A DNA stretch of 64,000 nucleotides from Propioniciclava soli (lineage in GTDB: Bacteria; Actinomycetota; Actinomycetes; Propionibacteriales; Propionibacteriaceae). Both the position numbers and the translations under genes were made by a program. This document shows, one piece after another, positions 17,730-25,794 of the stretch (within the stretch, counting starts at the first letter, position 1; each line of letters opens with the position of its first letter). The notes beneath the pieces are model-generated. The model was not told the origin of the DNA, did no database searches, and worked only from the letters and a program-made list of their open reading frames with translations. The DNA lies in NCBI RefSeq assembly GCF_014858005.1, contig NZ_JACYOT010000005.1, positions 186,001 to 250,000 on the forward strand, given 5' to 3'.

Positions 17730-18398
17730 TCAGTTCTTGGCGTAGATGCCGCCGCCCTTGTCCAGGCGACGCTGGCGCTGCCAGTCGTCGAAACGGTTCG
17801 GGTGGCGCACCTTGATGGTGCCCAGGGCACCCTTGCCGCGCACGACCAGGAGGGGTTCGCGTCCGACCGGCCGGGTGTCGACGACGCTCTTGATGGTCCC
17901 GAGGCCCTTCTCGGCCCGGCTCACGTCCGCGCCCCAGCCGTCGGGGACGATGAGGATCGCGTCGCCGGCGCCACCGTGCACCACCACGTCGACGATCTCG
18001 GAGGTCAGCCGCGCGTCCACGAAGTTGAGCTTCACGTTGGACGCCACCGGGTGCAGCTCCAGGAACGGCGGCACCTCCCACGGGCCGGCGCGCACCACGT
18101 CGTCCCACCGGGCCGTCAGCACCAGCGGATCCTGCCACGCCCAGCCCGGCTCACCGGCGCGCTGCCGGGCCTGCAGCGCCGCGGTGTTCACCACCAGCTC
18201 CACGTCGGTCGGCGGCAACAGATCGGCCAGCAGCGGGCGCAGGTCGTCGCGCGTGCGCGCGGCCAGGGCGCCCTCGATGCGGCCGTCCAACTCTTCCAGC
18301 GTGAGCCGGCCGTCGGCGGCGGCCTCGCGGAGCGTCTCGACCGCCTGCTCCCGCTCGGCGTGGCCGATGCGGATCGCGCCGGAGTCCGGGGTGCTCAT
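17730..18398 (-). CDS. DUF1707-domain protein with cell-wall-stress-type C-terminus
   Basis: The 222-residue cytosolic protein has an N-terminal DUF1707 domain (residues 10-62: IRIGHAEREQAVETLREAA, LTLEELDGRIEGAL). A beta-rich C-terminal half resembles the LiaF/'cell wall-active antibiotics response' fold (VDVVVHGGAGDAILIVPDGWG, KGALGTIKV). There are no membrane helices. Function is unknown; relatives are linked to envelope-stress sensing. TAGTCT (18405-18410) is six bases before the ATG, another leaderless candidate. It is convergent with deoA. Confidence 0.82.
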   Translation of the reverse strand: MSTPDSGAIRIGHAEREQAVETLREAAADGRLTLEELDGRIEGALAARTRDDLRPLLADLLPPTDVELVVNTAALQARQRAGEPGWAWQDPLVLTARWDDVVRAGPWEVPPFLELHPVASNVKLNFVDARLTSEIVDVVVHGGAGDAILIVPDGWGADVSRAEKGLGTIKSVVDTRPVGREPLLVVRGKGALGTIKVRHPNRFDDWQRQRRLDKGGGIYAKN

Positions 18399-18469
18399 GA
18401 CGCCAGACTACCCAGCGGGCCGGCGGCGTCCTGCCGGACCGATGTCATCAACTGCCCAATCGTTCCTGC

Positions 18470-20077
18470 TCAACGGACGCCGGCCGGCTCGGCCGCGTGG
18501 TGGGGCAGCAGCCCCCACAGGTAGGCGTCGTGCAGGGCCTCCCAGGACGCCTCCACGACGTTGGTGCCGACACCCACGGTCGTCCAGGTGCGGTCACCGT
18601 CGCTGGTGTCGATGAGGACGCGGACGATCGCGTCCGTGCCGTGCCCCATCTCGATGATGCGCACCTTGTAATCGATCAACTCGAACCCCTCGACGGCCTC
18701 GAACGCCGGCGTCAGCGCCTGCCGGAGCGCGATGTCGAGCGCGCTGAGCGGCCCGAACGCCTCACCCACGCGGCTCGTCACCCGGTCACCGACGGCCACC
18801 TTCACCGTTGCCTCCGAGTCGCCCTCGTCGGTGGGCTCGCTCGAGGTGAGCACCCGCCACTTCTGCACCGCGAACGGCGCCTCCAGCTCCCCCAGCTCGT
18901 CGCGCAGCAGCAGCTCGAAGCTCGCGTCGGCCGATTCGTAGCTGTACCCCGCCGCCTCACGCTGCTTGACGCGATCGGTGATGCGGGCGGCCACCTCGCG
19001 GTCGGAGAGGTCGAAGCCCAGCTCGTCGCCCTTGAGCTGGATGTTGGCGCGCCCCGCCATGTCCGACACCAGCATGCGCATGTCGTTGCCCACGAGCGTC
19101 GGGTCGGTGTGCTGGTAGAGGTTGGCGTCCACCTTGATGGCGGACGCGTGCAGCCCGGCCTTGTGCGCGAACGCGGAGTGACCGACGTAGGGCTGCCGCG
19201 CGTTGGGGGCGACGTGGGTGACGGCGGCCACCGCGTGCGAGATGGACGTCGCCTTGGCCAAGTTTTGGTGCGGCACCACGCTCCAGCCGTACTTGAGCTG
19301 CAGGTTGGCCATCACGGTGACGAGGTCCGCATTGCCGGTGCGCTCGCCGTGGCCGTTCATGGTGCCCTGCACGTGCATGGCGCCGGCGTCGACCGCGGCG
19401 AGGGTGTTCGCGACCGCGCAGCCGGTGTCGTTGTGGCAGTGGATGCCCAGGTCGACGCCCACGGCGCCGGCGGCGCTCACGATCTCACCCATCCAGGTGG
19501 GCAGCATGCCGCCGTTGGTGTCGCACAGCACGACGACCTCCGCGCCGGCGTCCGCCGAGGCCCGCACCACCTCGAGCGCGTAGGACGGGTTGGCGCGGTA
19601 GCCGTCGAAGAAGTGCTCGCAGTCCACGAACACCCGCCGGCCCTCGCCGGTGAGGAACTGCACGGTGTCGGTGATCATGGCCAGGTTCTCGGTGAGATCG
19701 GTCCGCAGCGCACGGAAGACGTGCTCGTCGTGACTCTTGGCCACCAGGCAGACGACCTCGGTCTGGGCGTCCACCAGGGCGCGGGTGAGCGGATCGCTCG
19801 ACGCCTTGCCGCCGACGCGGCGGGTGGCGCCGAACGCCGCCAGCTTCGCGTGCTCCAGCTCGAGCTCACCGGACGCGGCCGCAGCGAAGAAGGCGGTGTC
19901 GTTGGGGTTGGCGCCGGGCCAGCCGCCCTCGATGAAGTCGACCCCCAGCTCGTCCAACAGTCGGGCGATCTTGAGCTTGTCGGCGACCGTCAGCCGCAGG
20001 CCCTCCTGCTGGGCGCCGTCGCGCAACGTGGTGTCGTAGAGGTGGAACGCGTCGGGGGCGACGGGGAGGGTCGTCAT
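18470..20077 (-). CDS. cimA: Citramalate synthase
   Basis: Condenses pyruvate with acetyl-CoA to (R)-citramalate, giving a threonine-independent route to isoleucine. The 535-residue DRE-TIM metallolyase has YDTTLRDGAQQEG, the metal ligands in HCHNDTGCAVAN, NGHGERTGNAD and a C-terminal LeuA-type allosteric domain (FELIDYKVRI, TTVGVGTNVVEASWEAL). The FIEGGWPGANPND motif favours the CimA/TIGR00977 group over 2-isopropylmalate synthase. The ATG at 20077 follows GAAGGA. leuCD and leuB, which process its product, are in the same window. Confidence 0.9.
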   Translation of the reverse strand: MTTLPVAPDAFHLYDTTLRDGAQQEGLRLTVADKLKIARLLDELGVDFIEGGWPGANPNDTAFFAAAASGELELEHAKLAAFGATRRVGGKASSDPLTRALVDAQTEVVCLVAKSHDEHVFRALRTDLTENLAMITDTVQFLTGEGRRVFVDCEHFFDGYRANPSYALEVVRASADAGAEVVVLCDTNGGMLPTWMGEIVSAAGAVGVDLGIHCHNDTGCAVANTLAAVDAGAMHVQGTMNGHGERTGNADLVTVMANLQLKYGWSVVPHQNLAKATSISHAVAAVTHVAPNARQPYVGHSAFAHKAGLHASAIKVDANLYQHTDPTLVGNDMRMLVSDMAGRANIQLKGDELGFDLSDREVAARITDRVKQREAAGYSYESADASFELLLRDELGELEAPFAVQKWRVLTSSEPTDEGDSEATVKVAVGDRVTSRVGEAFGPLSALDIALRQALTPAFEAVEGFELIDYKVRIIEMGHGTDAIVRVLIDTSDGDRTWTTVGVGTNVVEASWEALHDAYLWGLLPHHAAEPAGVR

Positions 20078-20162
20078 CGTCCGTCCTTCGTGGGTCTCGC
20101 GGTGGTCCGGGCGGCGCCCGGTCAACCTGTCGATGATCGCCCATCGCGTCTTGCCCCTCGAC

Positions 20163-20213
20163 TTCGCGTCTCGCCGGGCGAGACGGGCGGGCCGCGCCGG
20201 GTTGTCACCCGGG
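20163..20213. promoter_or_regulatory. Two inverted repeats in the cimA-tpx intergenic region
   Basis: CGTCTCGCC-G-GGCGAGACG (20167-20185) is a 19-base near-perfect palindrome. CCGGGT-TGTC-ACCCGG follows at 20197-20212, just before tpx. A third, CCGGGC-GGC-GCCCGG, is at 20107-20121 nearer cimA. They may be operators or RNA hairpins in a divergent control region. Confidence 0.35.
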
Positions 20214-20230
20214 CGTGCTAGAACGGAGGC

Positions 20231-20728
20231 ATGGCTGAGACCAACCTCCGTGGAAACCCCGTGCACACCTCCGGCGAACTGCCCCCCGTGGGCAGCCCCG
20301 CCCCCGCCTTCACCCTCGCCGGCGCCGACCTGTCCGACGTGACGCTGGCCGACCACGCGGGGCGCCGCGTCGTGCTCAACATCTTCCCCAGCGTCGACAC
20401 CGGCGTGTGCGCCACCAGCGTGCGCCGCTTCAACGAGCTGGCCGCCGGGCTGCCCGACACGACCGTCCTGTGCGTGTCGGCCGACCTGCCCTTCGCCCTG
20501 GCCCGGTTCTGCGGCGCCGAGGGCATCGACAACGTGGTCACCGCGTCCACGTTCCGCTCCTCGTTCCCCCACGACTACGGCACCGCGCTGGTGGACGGCC
20601 CGATGGCCGGCCTCAACGCCCGCGCCGTCGTGGTGGTGGCCGCCGACGGCACCGTCGCCCACCGCGAGCTCGTGCCCGAGATCGGCCAGGAGCCCGACTA
20701 CGACGCGGCCATCTCCGCCCTGGGCTGA
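20231..20728 (+). CDS. tpx: Thiol peroxidase (atypical 2-Cys peroxiredoxin)
   Basis: Thioredoxin-dependent reduction of hydrogen peroxide and lipid peroxides in the cytosol. It has 165 residues with [19 protein letters not shown], the peroxidatic cysteine in [15 protein letters not shown] (about residue 60) and the resolving cysteine in LARFCGAEG (about residue 94), spaced as in Tpx. The ATG at 20231 follows GGAGG closely; TAGAAC six bases upstream could be a -10, so the start may be leaderless. It is divergent from cimA. Confidence 0.94.
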   Translation: MAETNLRGNPVHTSGELPPVGSPAPAFTLAGADLSDVTLADHAGRRVVLNIFPSVDTGVCATSVRRFNELAAGLPDTTVLCVSADLPFALARFCGAEGIDNVVTASTFRSSFPHDYGTALVDGPMAGLNARAVVVVAADGTVAHRELVPEIGQEPDYDAAISALG

Positions 20729-20764
20729 GCCCGTCTCCTGCCCCGGAGCCCCGCGGTCCCGCGT

Positions 20765-20781
20765 CGCGCCGCCGCGGCGCG
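20765..20781 (+). terminator. Hairpin after tpx
   Basis: CGCGCCG-CCG-CGGCGCG, a 7-bp all-GC stem 37 bases after the tpx stop. A TATGCT hexamer at 20794-20799 beyond it may begin the next transcript. No U-tract. Confidence 0.4.
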
Positions 20782-20829
20782 GGGCCACGTGGCTATGCTC
20801 GGGGGGCAGACCTGAAGGGAGCCCGCCCG

Positions 20830-21960
20830 ATGCCCGATCTCGCCGACCGGATCAGCCGCGGGGCCGTCGCGGCCCTCGACCTGGCCCCCTTCGACGACCG
20901 CTTCGCCCGCCTCTCGCGCCAGGTGCTCGCCGGCGGCGCCTCACGCTTCTCCCGCGTGGTCGCCGACGACGAGCCGGTGCAGTACGTGGTGCCCGTCGGC
21001 CTGCCGCACGAACGCATCGACTACGGCGCGCTCGTCATCCAGACCACCCGCGCCGGTGTCGTGTGGCGGGACGCGGGCGGCGTCGACCACCACCGCGTCG
21101 CCGACCTCGGCGGCCAGGACGCCCACTTCTCCGGGCTCACCCTCGGCGGGGAGCAGTGGGTGCGCTTCGACATCGGGGACGACTTCACCGTGCTCGTCCC
21201 CCCCGTGTCCCCCCCCGAGCTGCGCCGGACCGTCGCGCGGCTCCTCGACGCCCGCCCCGGGACGGCACGCACCGGCACCGTCCCCGAGCCGGAACGCGAG
21301 CCCGCCCCCGTGGTGGTGGCCACGCCCGAACCCCAGGAGCCCGTCGAACCTCAGGAGCCGGCCGTCGAGCCCGAACCGGAGTCCGTCTGGCAGCCCGACG
21401 AGGCCCCGGTGGACGCCGACGCCACGCAGGCGATGCCGGTTGCCGAGCCGGACGGCGACGGGGTGCCGCCGGAGCAGGCCGGCTCGGACGCCGACCAGAC
21501 CGTCGCGCTCGACCCGGACGCGCCGGACCCCGACCAGACCGTCGCGCTCGACACGGGCGCACCGGACCGGGATGTGCCGGCCCCGGATGTGCCGGACCCG
21601 GATGCCACCGTCGCGCTCCAGGCGGCACCCGTCGGCGCGGGCGCGACGGCCGCGATGCCCGCCCCGGCGCCGGAAGCCCCCCGTCCGGAGGATGACGAGG
21701 TGGAGCTCTACCGTGCCGAGGACCGCCAGCCCGGGGTGTCTCCCCTGCGTGCAGCCACGCGGGCTCCCCTGGGGGACGACCACGCCCAAGCCGTGGCGGC
21801 ACCCCCGGCCCACGACCGGCTCACCCCGACCCGCCCCGTCGCCGCACCGGCCTCGGCGTCGCCGGGCATGTCACTGACCCTGCGAGGCTTCTTCATCGGC
21901 CTGGCCGCCGCGCTGGTGGGGGGCGGGCTCGCGTTGGCGATCCGGCTCCTCGCCGGCTGA
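20830..21960 (+). CDS. Tail-anchored acidic Pro-rich protein with repeated Thr motifs (unknown)
   Basis: The 376-residue protein is not in a family I recognise. Residues 1-140 look globular (FDDRFARLSRQVLAGG, VQYVVPVGLPHERIDYG). Residues 140-345 are low-complexity, acidic and proline-rich. A single hydrophobic helix (about 352-374, GFFIGLAAALVGGGLALAI) ends the chain with almost nothing after it, so it should be a C-tail-anchored membrane protein facing the cytosol. Five Thr-x-Ala-Leu/Met motifs recur at Thr199, 224, 237, 260 and 273; three read D-[QA]-T-V-A-L. AAGGGAG lies upstream of the ATG. Its last 90 bases overlap the convergent amidase gene. Confidence 0.72.
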   Translation: MPDLADRISRGAVAALDLAPFDDRFARLSRQVLAGGASRFSRVVADDEPVQYVVPVGLPHERIDYGALVIQTTRAGVVWRDAGGVDHHRVADLGGQDAHFSGLTLGGEQWVRFDIGDDFTVLVPPVSPPELRRTVARLLDARPGTARTGTVPEPEREPAPVVVATPEPQEPVEPQEPAVEPEPESVWQPDEAPVDADATQAMPVAEPDGDGVPPEQAGSDADQTVALDPDAPDPDQTVALDTGAPDRDVPAPDVPDPDATVALQAAPVGAGATAAMPAPAPEAPRPEDDEVELYRAEDRQPGVSPLRAATRAPLGDDHAQAVAAPPAHDRLTPTRPVAAPASASPGMSLTLRGFFIGLAAALVGGGLALAIRLLAG

Positions 21961-22941
21961 CCCGGTCGTCGTCGCAGAGCCCCCGGAACTCCCCCGCCCC
22001 AGGCGACGCCGCTGGCTGGCCCTGACGGCCAGGGCGCCCACCGCAGTGACCCCCAGCCCGGTGCCGACCCACAGCGCGCGCTCATCATGGCCCCCGCCGG
22101 CGGCCGGCGTCGCGGCGGCGGGATCCATGGCGCCCGCCGTGGGTGAAACCGCTGAGGTGGCGGGTGTGGTGGACGCGGTGGAGCTGACAGCGCCGCCAGC
22201 CGGCGCCGAGGTCGGTGTCGGGGTCGGAGTCGGTGTTGGGGCCGGGGCGGGCGCCAGGAGCGCAGCGGCCGCGGGAGCCAGCTCGGTACGCACCAGGGGG
22301 TACAGGGCGTCGCCGGGGCAGGCGGTCAGGGACATGTCGCGATGGGCGGCGACGGCGTCCGTGGTGACGTCGACGCCGCGGGCCCAGCGGTTCGACCCGC
22401 GGGAGGTGAACGTGACCGGCGCGCCCAGGTCGATGCCGTCGCGCTGGGCGAGCCAGGCCAGCAGCGCGGCCATGGCGTCCATCGCCGCGGGCGGCGGGGG
22501 CGCGGCGGCGAAGTCGCCGAGGAAGCAGCAGAGCTGCGCAAAGCCCTGCGAGCCCCCGGACGCGTCCCCACGCACCGGGCCGGCGAGGCTGCCCTGCCGG
22601 CCCTCCCAGATCCCACCGAACCGGTCGACGATGAAGTTGTACGCCACGTCCGGCCACGCGCGCTCCGGCCCGGTGTGGAAGGCGAACACCGACTGCAGCT
22701 GCCGCGCTACCCCCTCGGCGTCATACGTGTTCGACGTCGCGGTGTGGTGCACCAGGAGGAACCGCGGGGCCTCCTCGATGGCGAGCGCCCCGCGTGGCGC
22801 CCGGCCGTTCGCCCAGGCTTCACGGGGTGCGATGTCGGGCCGCGATCCGGGCCGCAGCGGTGCCGCGGCGGCGGCGTCCGCCCCGACGACGAGCGGGGTC
22901 AGCGCCATCCCGGCGAGGACGCGGCGGCGGGAGAGCTGCAC
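21871..22941 (-). CDS. Tat-exported N-acetylmuramoyl-L-alanine amidase / PGRP-type protein
   Basis: Cell-wall amidase-like protein of 356 residues. It opens with a twin-arginine signal (SRRRVLAG, residues 4-11, then a hydrophobic core). The amidase-2/PGRP domain spans about residues 35-230, with zinc ligands likely among His65/66 (LVHHTATS), His200 and Cys208 (AAHRDMSLTACPGD). A Pro/Thr-rich linker and one C-terminal membrane helix (about 289-308) followed by Arg residues would anchor it on the outer face. The GTG at 22941 begins three bases after the upstream gene. The last 23 codons lie inside the antisense gene end. Confidence 0.87.
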   Translation of the reverse strand: MQLSRRRVLAGMALTPLVVGADAAAAAPLRPGSRPDIAPREAWANGRAPRGALAIEEAPRFLLVHHTATSNTYDAEGVARQLQSVFAFHTGPERAWPDVAYNFIVDRFGGIWEGRQGSLAGPVRGDASGGSQGFAQLCCFLGDFAAAPPPPAAMDAMAALLAWLAQRDGIDLGAPVTFTSRGSNRWARGVDVTTDAVAAHRDMSLTACPGDALYPLVRTELAPAAAALLAPAPAPTPTPTPTPTSAPAGGAVSSTASTTPATSAVSPTAGAMDPAAATPAAGGGHDERALWVGTGLGVTAVGALAVRASQRRRLGRGSSGGSATTTGSAGEEPDRQREPAPHQRGGQADEEASQGQ

Positions 22942-22944
22942 GCC

Positions 22945-23529
22945 TCAGTCGCCGACCCTGCGCGGGTAGCACTGGTTGCGGTCACTGATGCCGAGGTCGT
23001 CGCACACGGCGACGGCGGCCTGGGAGCTCGCGGCACCCGGAACGGCGACGACCCAGTAGTTGGGGGTGAAGCCGAACGCGTTGCTGTCCAGGACGACCGG
23101 GCGGTGCTGCTCGTTGCCCATGCCGGCCGCCTGGGCCATCGCCTCCTCAGCCGAGACCGAGGCCTGCGGCAGCGACCGCAGCACGGTCACGAACGTCCCG
23201 GCGGGCAGCTCCGTGACGACGCCCGCAGGGGGCGCGGACGCGCTCGGCGTCGCCTCCGGGGTGGGCGTCGGCGAGGCGGTGGGCGTGGGTGAGGGCGTGG
23301 TCGCGCTCGGCTCGGGGGCCGGCGAGGTGGCGTCCGGTGTGGTGGCGACCGGTGTGGTGGCGTCCGGCGTGGTCGCCACCGTCGGGGAGGTGACGGGGTC
23401 GGGCGCGGGCTCGGCGGTGCGCGGCACGAGCTGGAGCCACGCGAACACCACCACGAGGATGCCGACCACGGCACCCAACGCGACGCCGAGCGCGAGGTTG
23501 CCGCGTGGGGCGGGAGCGTTACTGGTCAT
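22945..23529 (-). CDS. Membrane-anchored SPOR-like domain protein
   Basis: The 194-residue protein has one N-terminal membrane helix (residues 12-33), a Thr/Pro/Ala-rich extracytoplasmic linker (about 38-100) and a C-terminal domain with the SPOR-like pattern (TFVTVLRSLPQ ... YWVVAVPGAASSQAAVAVCDDLGI). SPOR domains bind denuded peptidoglycan, so with the amidase downstream it may act in septal wall processing; this is inference. Two cysteines near the C-terminus (CDDLG, QCYPR) could form a disulfide. AGGAGGG precedes the ATG by five bases. Confidence 0.7.
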   Translation of the reverse strand: MTSNAPAPRGNLALGVALGAVVGILVVVFAWLQLVPRTAEPAPDPVTSPTVATTPDATTPVATTPDATSPAPEPSATTPSPTPTASPTPTPEATPSASAPPAGVVTELPAGTFVTVLRSLPQASVSAEEAMAQAAGMGNEQHRPVVLDSNAFGFTPNYWVVAVPGAASSQAAVAVCDDLGISDRNQCYPRRVGD

Positions 23530-23542
23530 CGTGCCCTCCTGT

Positions 23543-24631
23543 TCAGACGACGCGGCGGAGCCACCCGTGCCGGTCCTCCGACCGACCGTACTGGATGTCC
23601 AGGATCGCGTCGCGGAGGCCGAGCGTGCGGGTGAACGACTGCTCGGCCAGGCGCCACTCGCCGTGGTGGCTCTTGAAGCCCGCGATGGGGCTGATGACGG
23701 CGGCGGTGCCGCAGCAGAACGCCTCGGTGAAACGGCCGGACGCGATGCCGCCCAGCACCTCGCTGGCGCTGAGCCGCTCCTCGCGGGGCGTGAGACCGAG
23801 ATCCGCGGCAACGGTGAGAATCGAGTCGCGGGTGACGCCGTCCAGAATCGTGCCGGTCAGCTCGGGGGTGATGAGGTCGCCGTCGGCGCTGATGAGGAAG
23901 ATGTTCATGCCGCCGAGTTCCTCCACCCGGTCCTTGCCCGCCGGCTCGATGAACATCACCTGCGTGCAGCCGTGCTCATAGCCCTCATACTGGGCGACCA
24001 GGCTGGCGGCGTAGTTGCCCCCGCACTTGGCTGCTCCGGTGCCGCCGATGCCGGCGCGGGCCCACTCGTCGGTGACCCAGATGTCGATGCCTGCCACCCC
24101 GGCGGCGCCGAAGTACCGGCCAGCGGGCGAGGCGATGACGTAGAACGTGACGCCCTCGGCCGCGCGGATCCCGAGGAACGGTTCCGAGGCGATCATGAAG
24201 GGGCGGATGTAGAGGCTCTGTTCTCCGTTCGCCTCCGGCACCCACGCGGCGTCGACGGTCACGAGCTGGCGGACGGCCTCGATGAAGTCGTCGGCCGGCA
24301 GGTGGGGCAGCATGAGCCGGTCGGCCGAGGTCTGCAGCCGGGCGGCGTTCTTCTCGGGGCGGAAGAGCCAGATCGACCCGTCGGCGTGCCGGTAGGCCTT
24401 GAGTCCCTCGAAGATCTCCTGCGCGTAGTGGAAGACGGCGGCCGACGGGTCCAGCGTGATCGGGCCGTAGGGCAGCACCGCGGCGTCGTGCCAGCCGCGC
24501 TCCTTCGTCCAGGAGATGCGCACCATGTGGTCGGTGAAGTGCACCCCGAAGCCGGGGTCGGCCAGGACGGCGGCGCGCTCCGCGTCCGTCCGGGCGGCGG
24601 TGCTGCGCTGGATCTCGAAGGAGAGGGACAT
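23543..24631 (-). CDS. ilvE: Branched-chain amino acid aminotransferase
   Basis: PLP enzyme for the last step of Leu, Ile and Val synthesis. It has 362 residues of fold type IV. The PLP lysine is Lys202 in [34 protein letters not shown] and the C-terminal [14 protein letters not shown] support the assignment. The ATG at 24631 follows TATTCT (24639-24644) by seven bases, so it is probably leaderless. It is divergent from leuB, the two starts being 83 bases apart, and 13 bases upstream of the SPOR-like gene, which may be co-transcribed. Confidence 0.95.
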   Translation of the reverse strand: MSLSFEIQRSTAARTDAERAAVLADPGFGVHFTDHMVRISWTKERGWHDAAVLPYGPITLDPSAAVFHYAQEIFEGLKAYRHADGSIWLFRPEKNAARLQTSADRLMLPHLPADDFIEAVRQLVTVDAAWVPEANGEQSLYIRPFMIASEPFLGIRAAEGVTFYVIASPAGRYFGAAGVAGIDIWVTDEWARAGIGGTGAAKCGGNYAASLVAQYEGYEHGCTQVMFIEPAGKDRVEELGGMNIFLISADGDLITPELTGTILDGVTRDSILTVAADLGLTPREERLSASEVLGGIASGRFTEAFCCGTAAVISPIAGFKSHHGEWRLAEQSFTRTLGLRDAILDIQYGRSEDRHGWLRRVV

Positions 24632-24638
24632 GGGCGTC

Positions 24639-24706
24639 AGAATACCGCTGCGCGGGCGTCACCCCTGAGACGCCCACGCCGCCACGGACGCGGCCACCGG
24701 TAGGCT
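24639..24706. promoter_or_regulatory. Divergent leaderless promoters of ilvE (-) and leuB (+)
   Basis: TATTCT on the minus strand (24639-24644) is seven bases before the ilvE ATG. TAGGCT on the plus strand (24701-24706) is eight bases before the leuB GTG. The intervening 56 bases hold no strong -35 and no clear palindrome. Confidence 0.5.
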
Positions 24707-24714
24707 GGGCCGAC

Positions 24715-25788
24715 GTGACTGACCCCAAGCAGACCCTGGCCGCGAAGCAGACCCTGGCCGTGATCGGTGGAGACGGCATCGGCCCCGAGGTGGTGGCCGA
24801 GGGCCTCAAGGTGCTCACCGCCACCGTCGGCGACGCGGCGTTCGACCTCGTGCCCTACGACCTGGGCGCCCAGCGTTGGCAGCGCACCGGCGAGGTGCTG
24901 CCCGACTCGGTGCTCGAGGAGTTGCGGGGCGTGGACGCCATCGTCCTCGGCGCCGTCGGCGCGGCGCCCGGCTCGACGGCGATCCCGTCCGGCCTGTTGG
25001 AGCGCGGGCTGTTGCTGAAGCTGCGTTTCGCGTTCGACCAGTACGTGAACCTGCGCCCATCCAAGCTGTACCCCGGCGTCGTCACCCCGCTCTCGGACGC
25101 CGTCGTCGGCCGGGGGCCCATCGACTTCGTGGTCGTGCGCGAGGGCGTCGAGGGCCTGTACGCCGGCGTCGGTGGCTCGATGGCCACCGGGACCGCCTTC
25201 GAGGTCGCCAACGAGGTGTCGGTCAACACCGCGCGCGGCGTCGAGCGCGTGGTGCGGGACGCCTTCGAGCGCGCCCTGCGCCGCCGCAAGAAGGTGACGC
25301 TCGTCCACAAGCACAACGTGCTGGTGAATGCCGGCGGGCTGTGGAACCGGCTGTTCACCGCCGTGGCGCAGGAGTACCCCGATGTCACCACCGACTACCT
25401 GCACGTGGACGCCACGATGATCATGCTGGTGCAGGATCCGCAGCGCTTCGACGTCATCGTCACCGACAACCTGTTCGGCGACATCATCACCGACCTCGCG
25501 GGCGCCGTCACCGGCGGCATCGGGCTGTCCCCCTCGGCGTGCATCAACCCCGAGGGGACGAACCCGTCGATGTTCGAGCCCGTGCACGGCTCCGCGCCCG
25601 ACATCGCCGGGCAGGGCGTCGCCGACCCGACCGCCACGATCAGCTCCATGGCCCTGCTGCTCGACCACCTCGGACGCCCCGAGGACGCCGCCCGCATCGA
25701 GACGGCCGTGGACGCCGACGTGGCCGAGCGCGAGGCGTCCCGCCGCTCGACGAGCGCGATCGGGGACGCCATCGCGGCGCGCGTCTGA
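24715..25788 (+). CDS. leuB: 3-isopropylmalate dehydrogenase
   Basis: NAD-dependent oxidative decarboxylation in leucine synthesis, and the matching step on methylmalate after CimA. It has 357 residues with [46 protein letters not shown] and the signature [22 protein letters not shown]. The GTG at 24715 is set by the -10 eight bases upstream; there is no ribosome binding site. It is convergent with the P-type ATPase gene six bases away. Confidence 0.95.
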   Translation: MTDPKQTLAAKQTLAVIGGDGIGPEVVAEGLKVLTATVGDAAFDLVPYDLGAQRWQRTGEVLPDSVLEELRGVDAIVLGAVGAAPGSTAIPSGLLERGLLLKLRFAFDQYVNLRPSKLYPGVVTPLSDAVVGRGPIDFVVVREGVEGLYAGVGGSMATGTAFEVANEVSVNTARGVERVVRDAFERALRRRKKVTLVHKHNVLVNAGGLWNRLFTAVAQEYPDVTTDYLHVDATMIMLVQDPQRFDVIVTDNLFGDIITDLAGAVTGGIGLSPSACINPEGTNPSMFEPVHGSAPDIAGQGVADPTATISSMALLLDHLGRPEDAARIETAVDADVAEREASRRSTSAIGDAIAARV

Positions 25789-25794
25789 CGCCGT

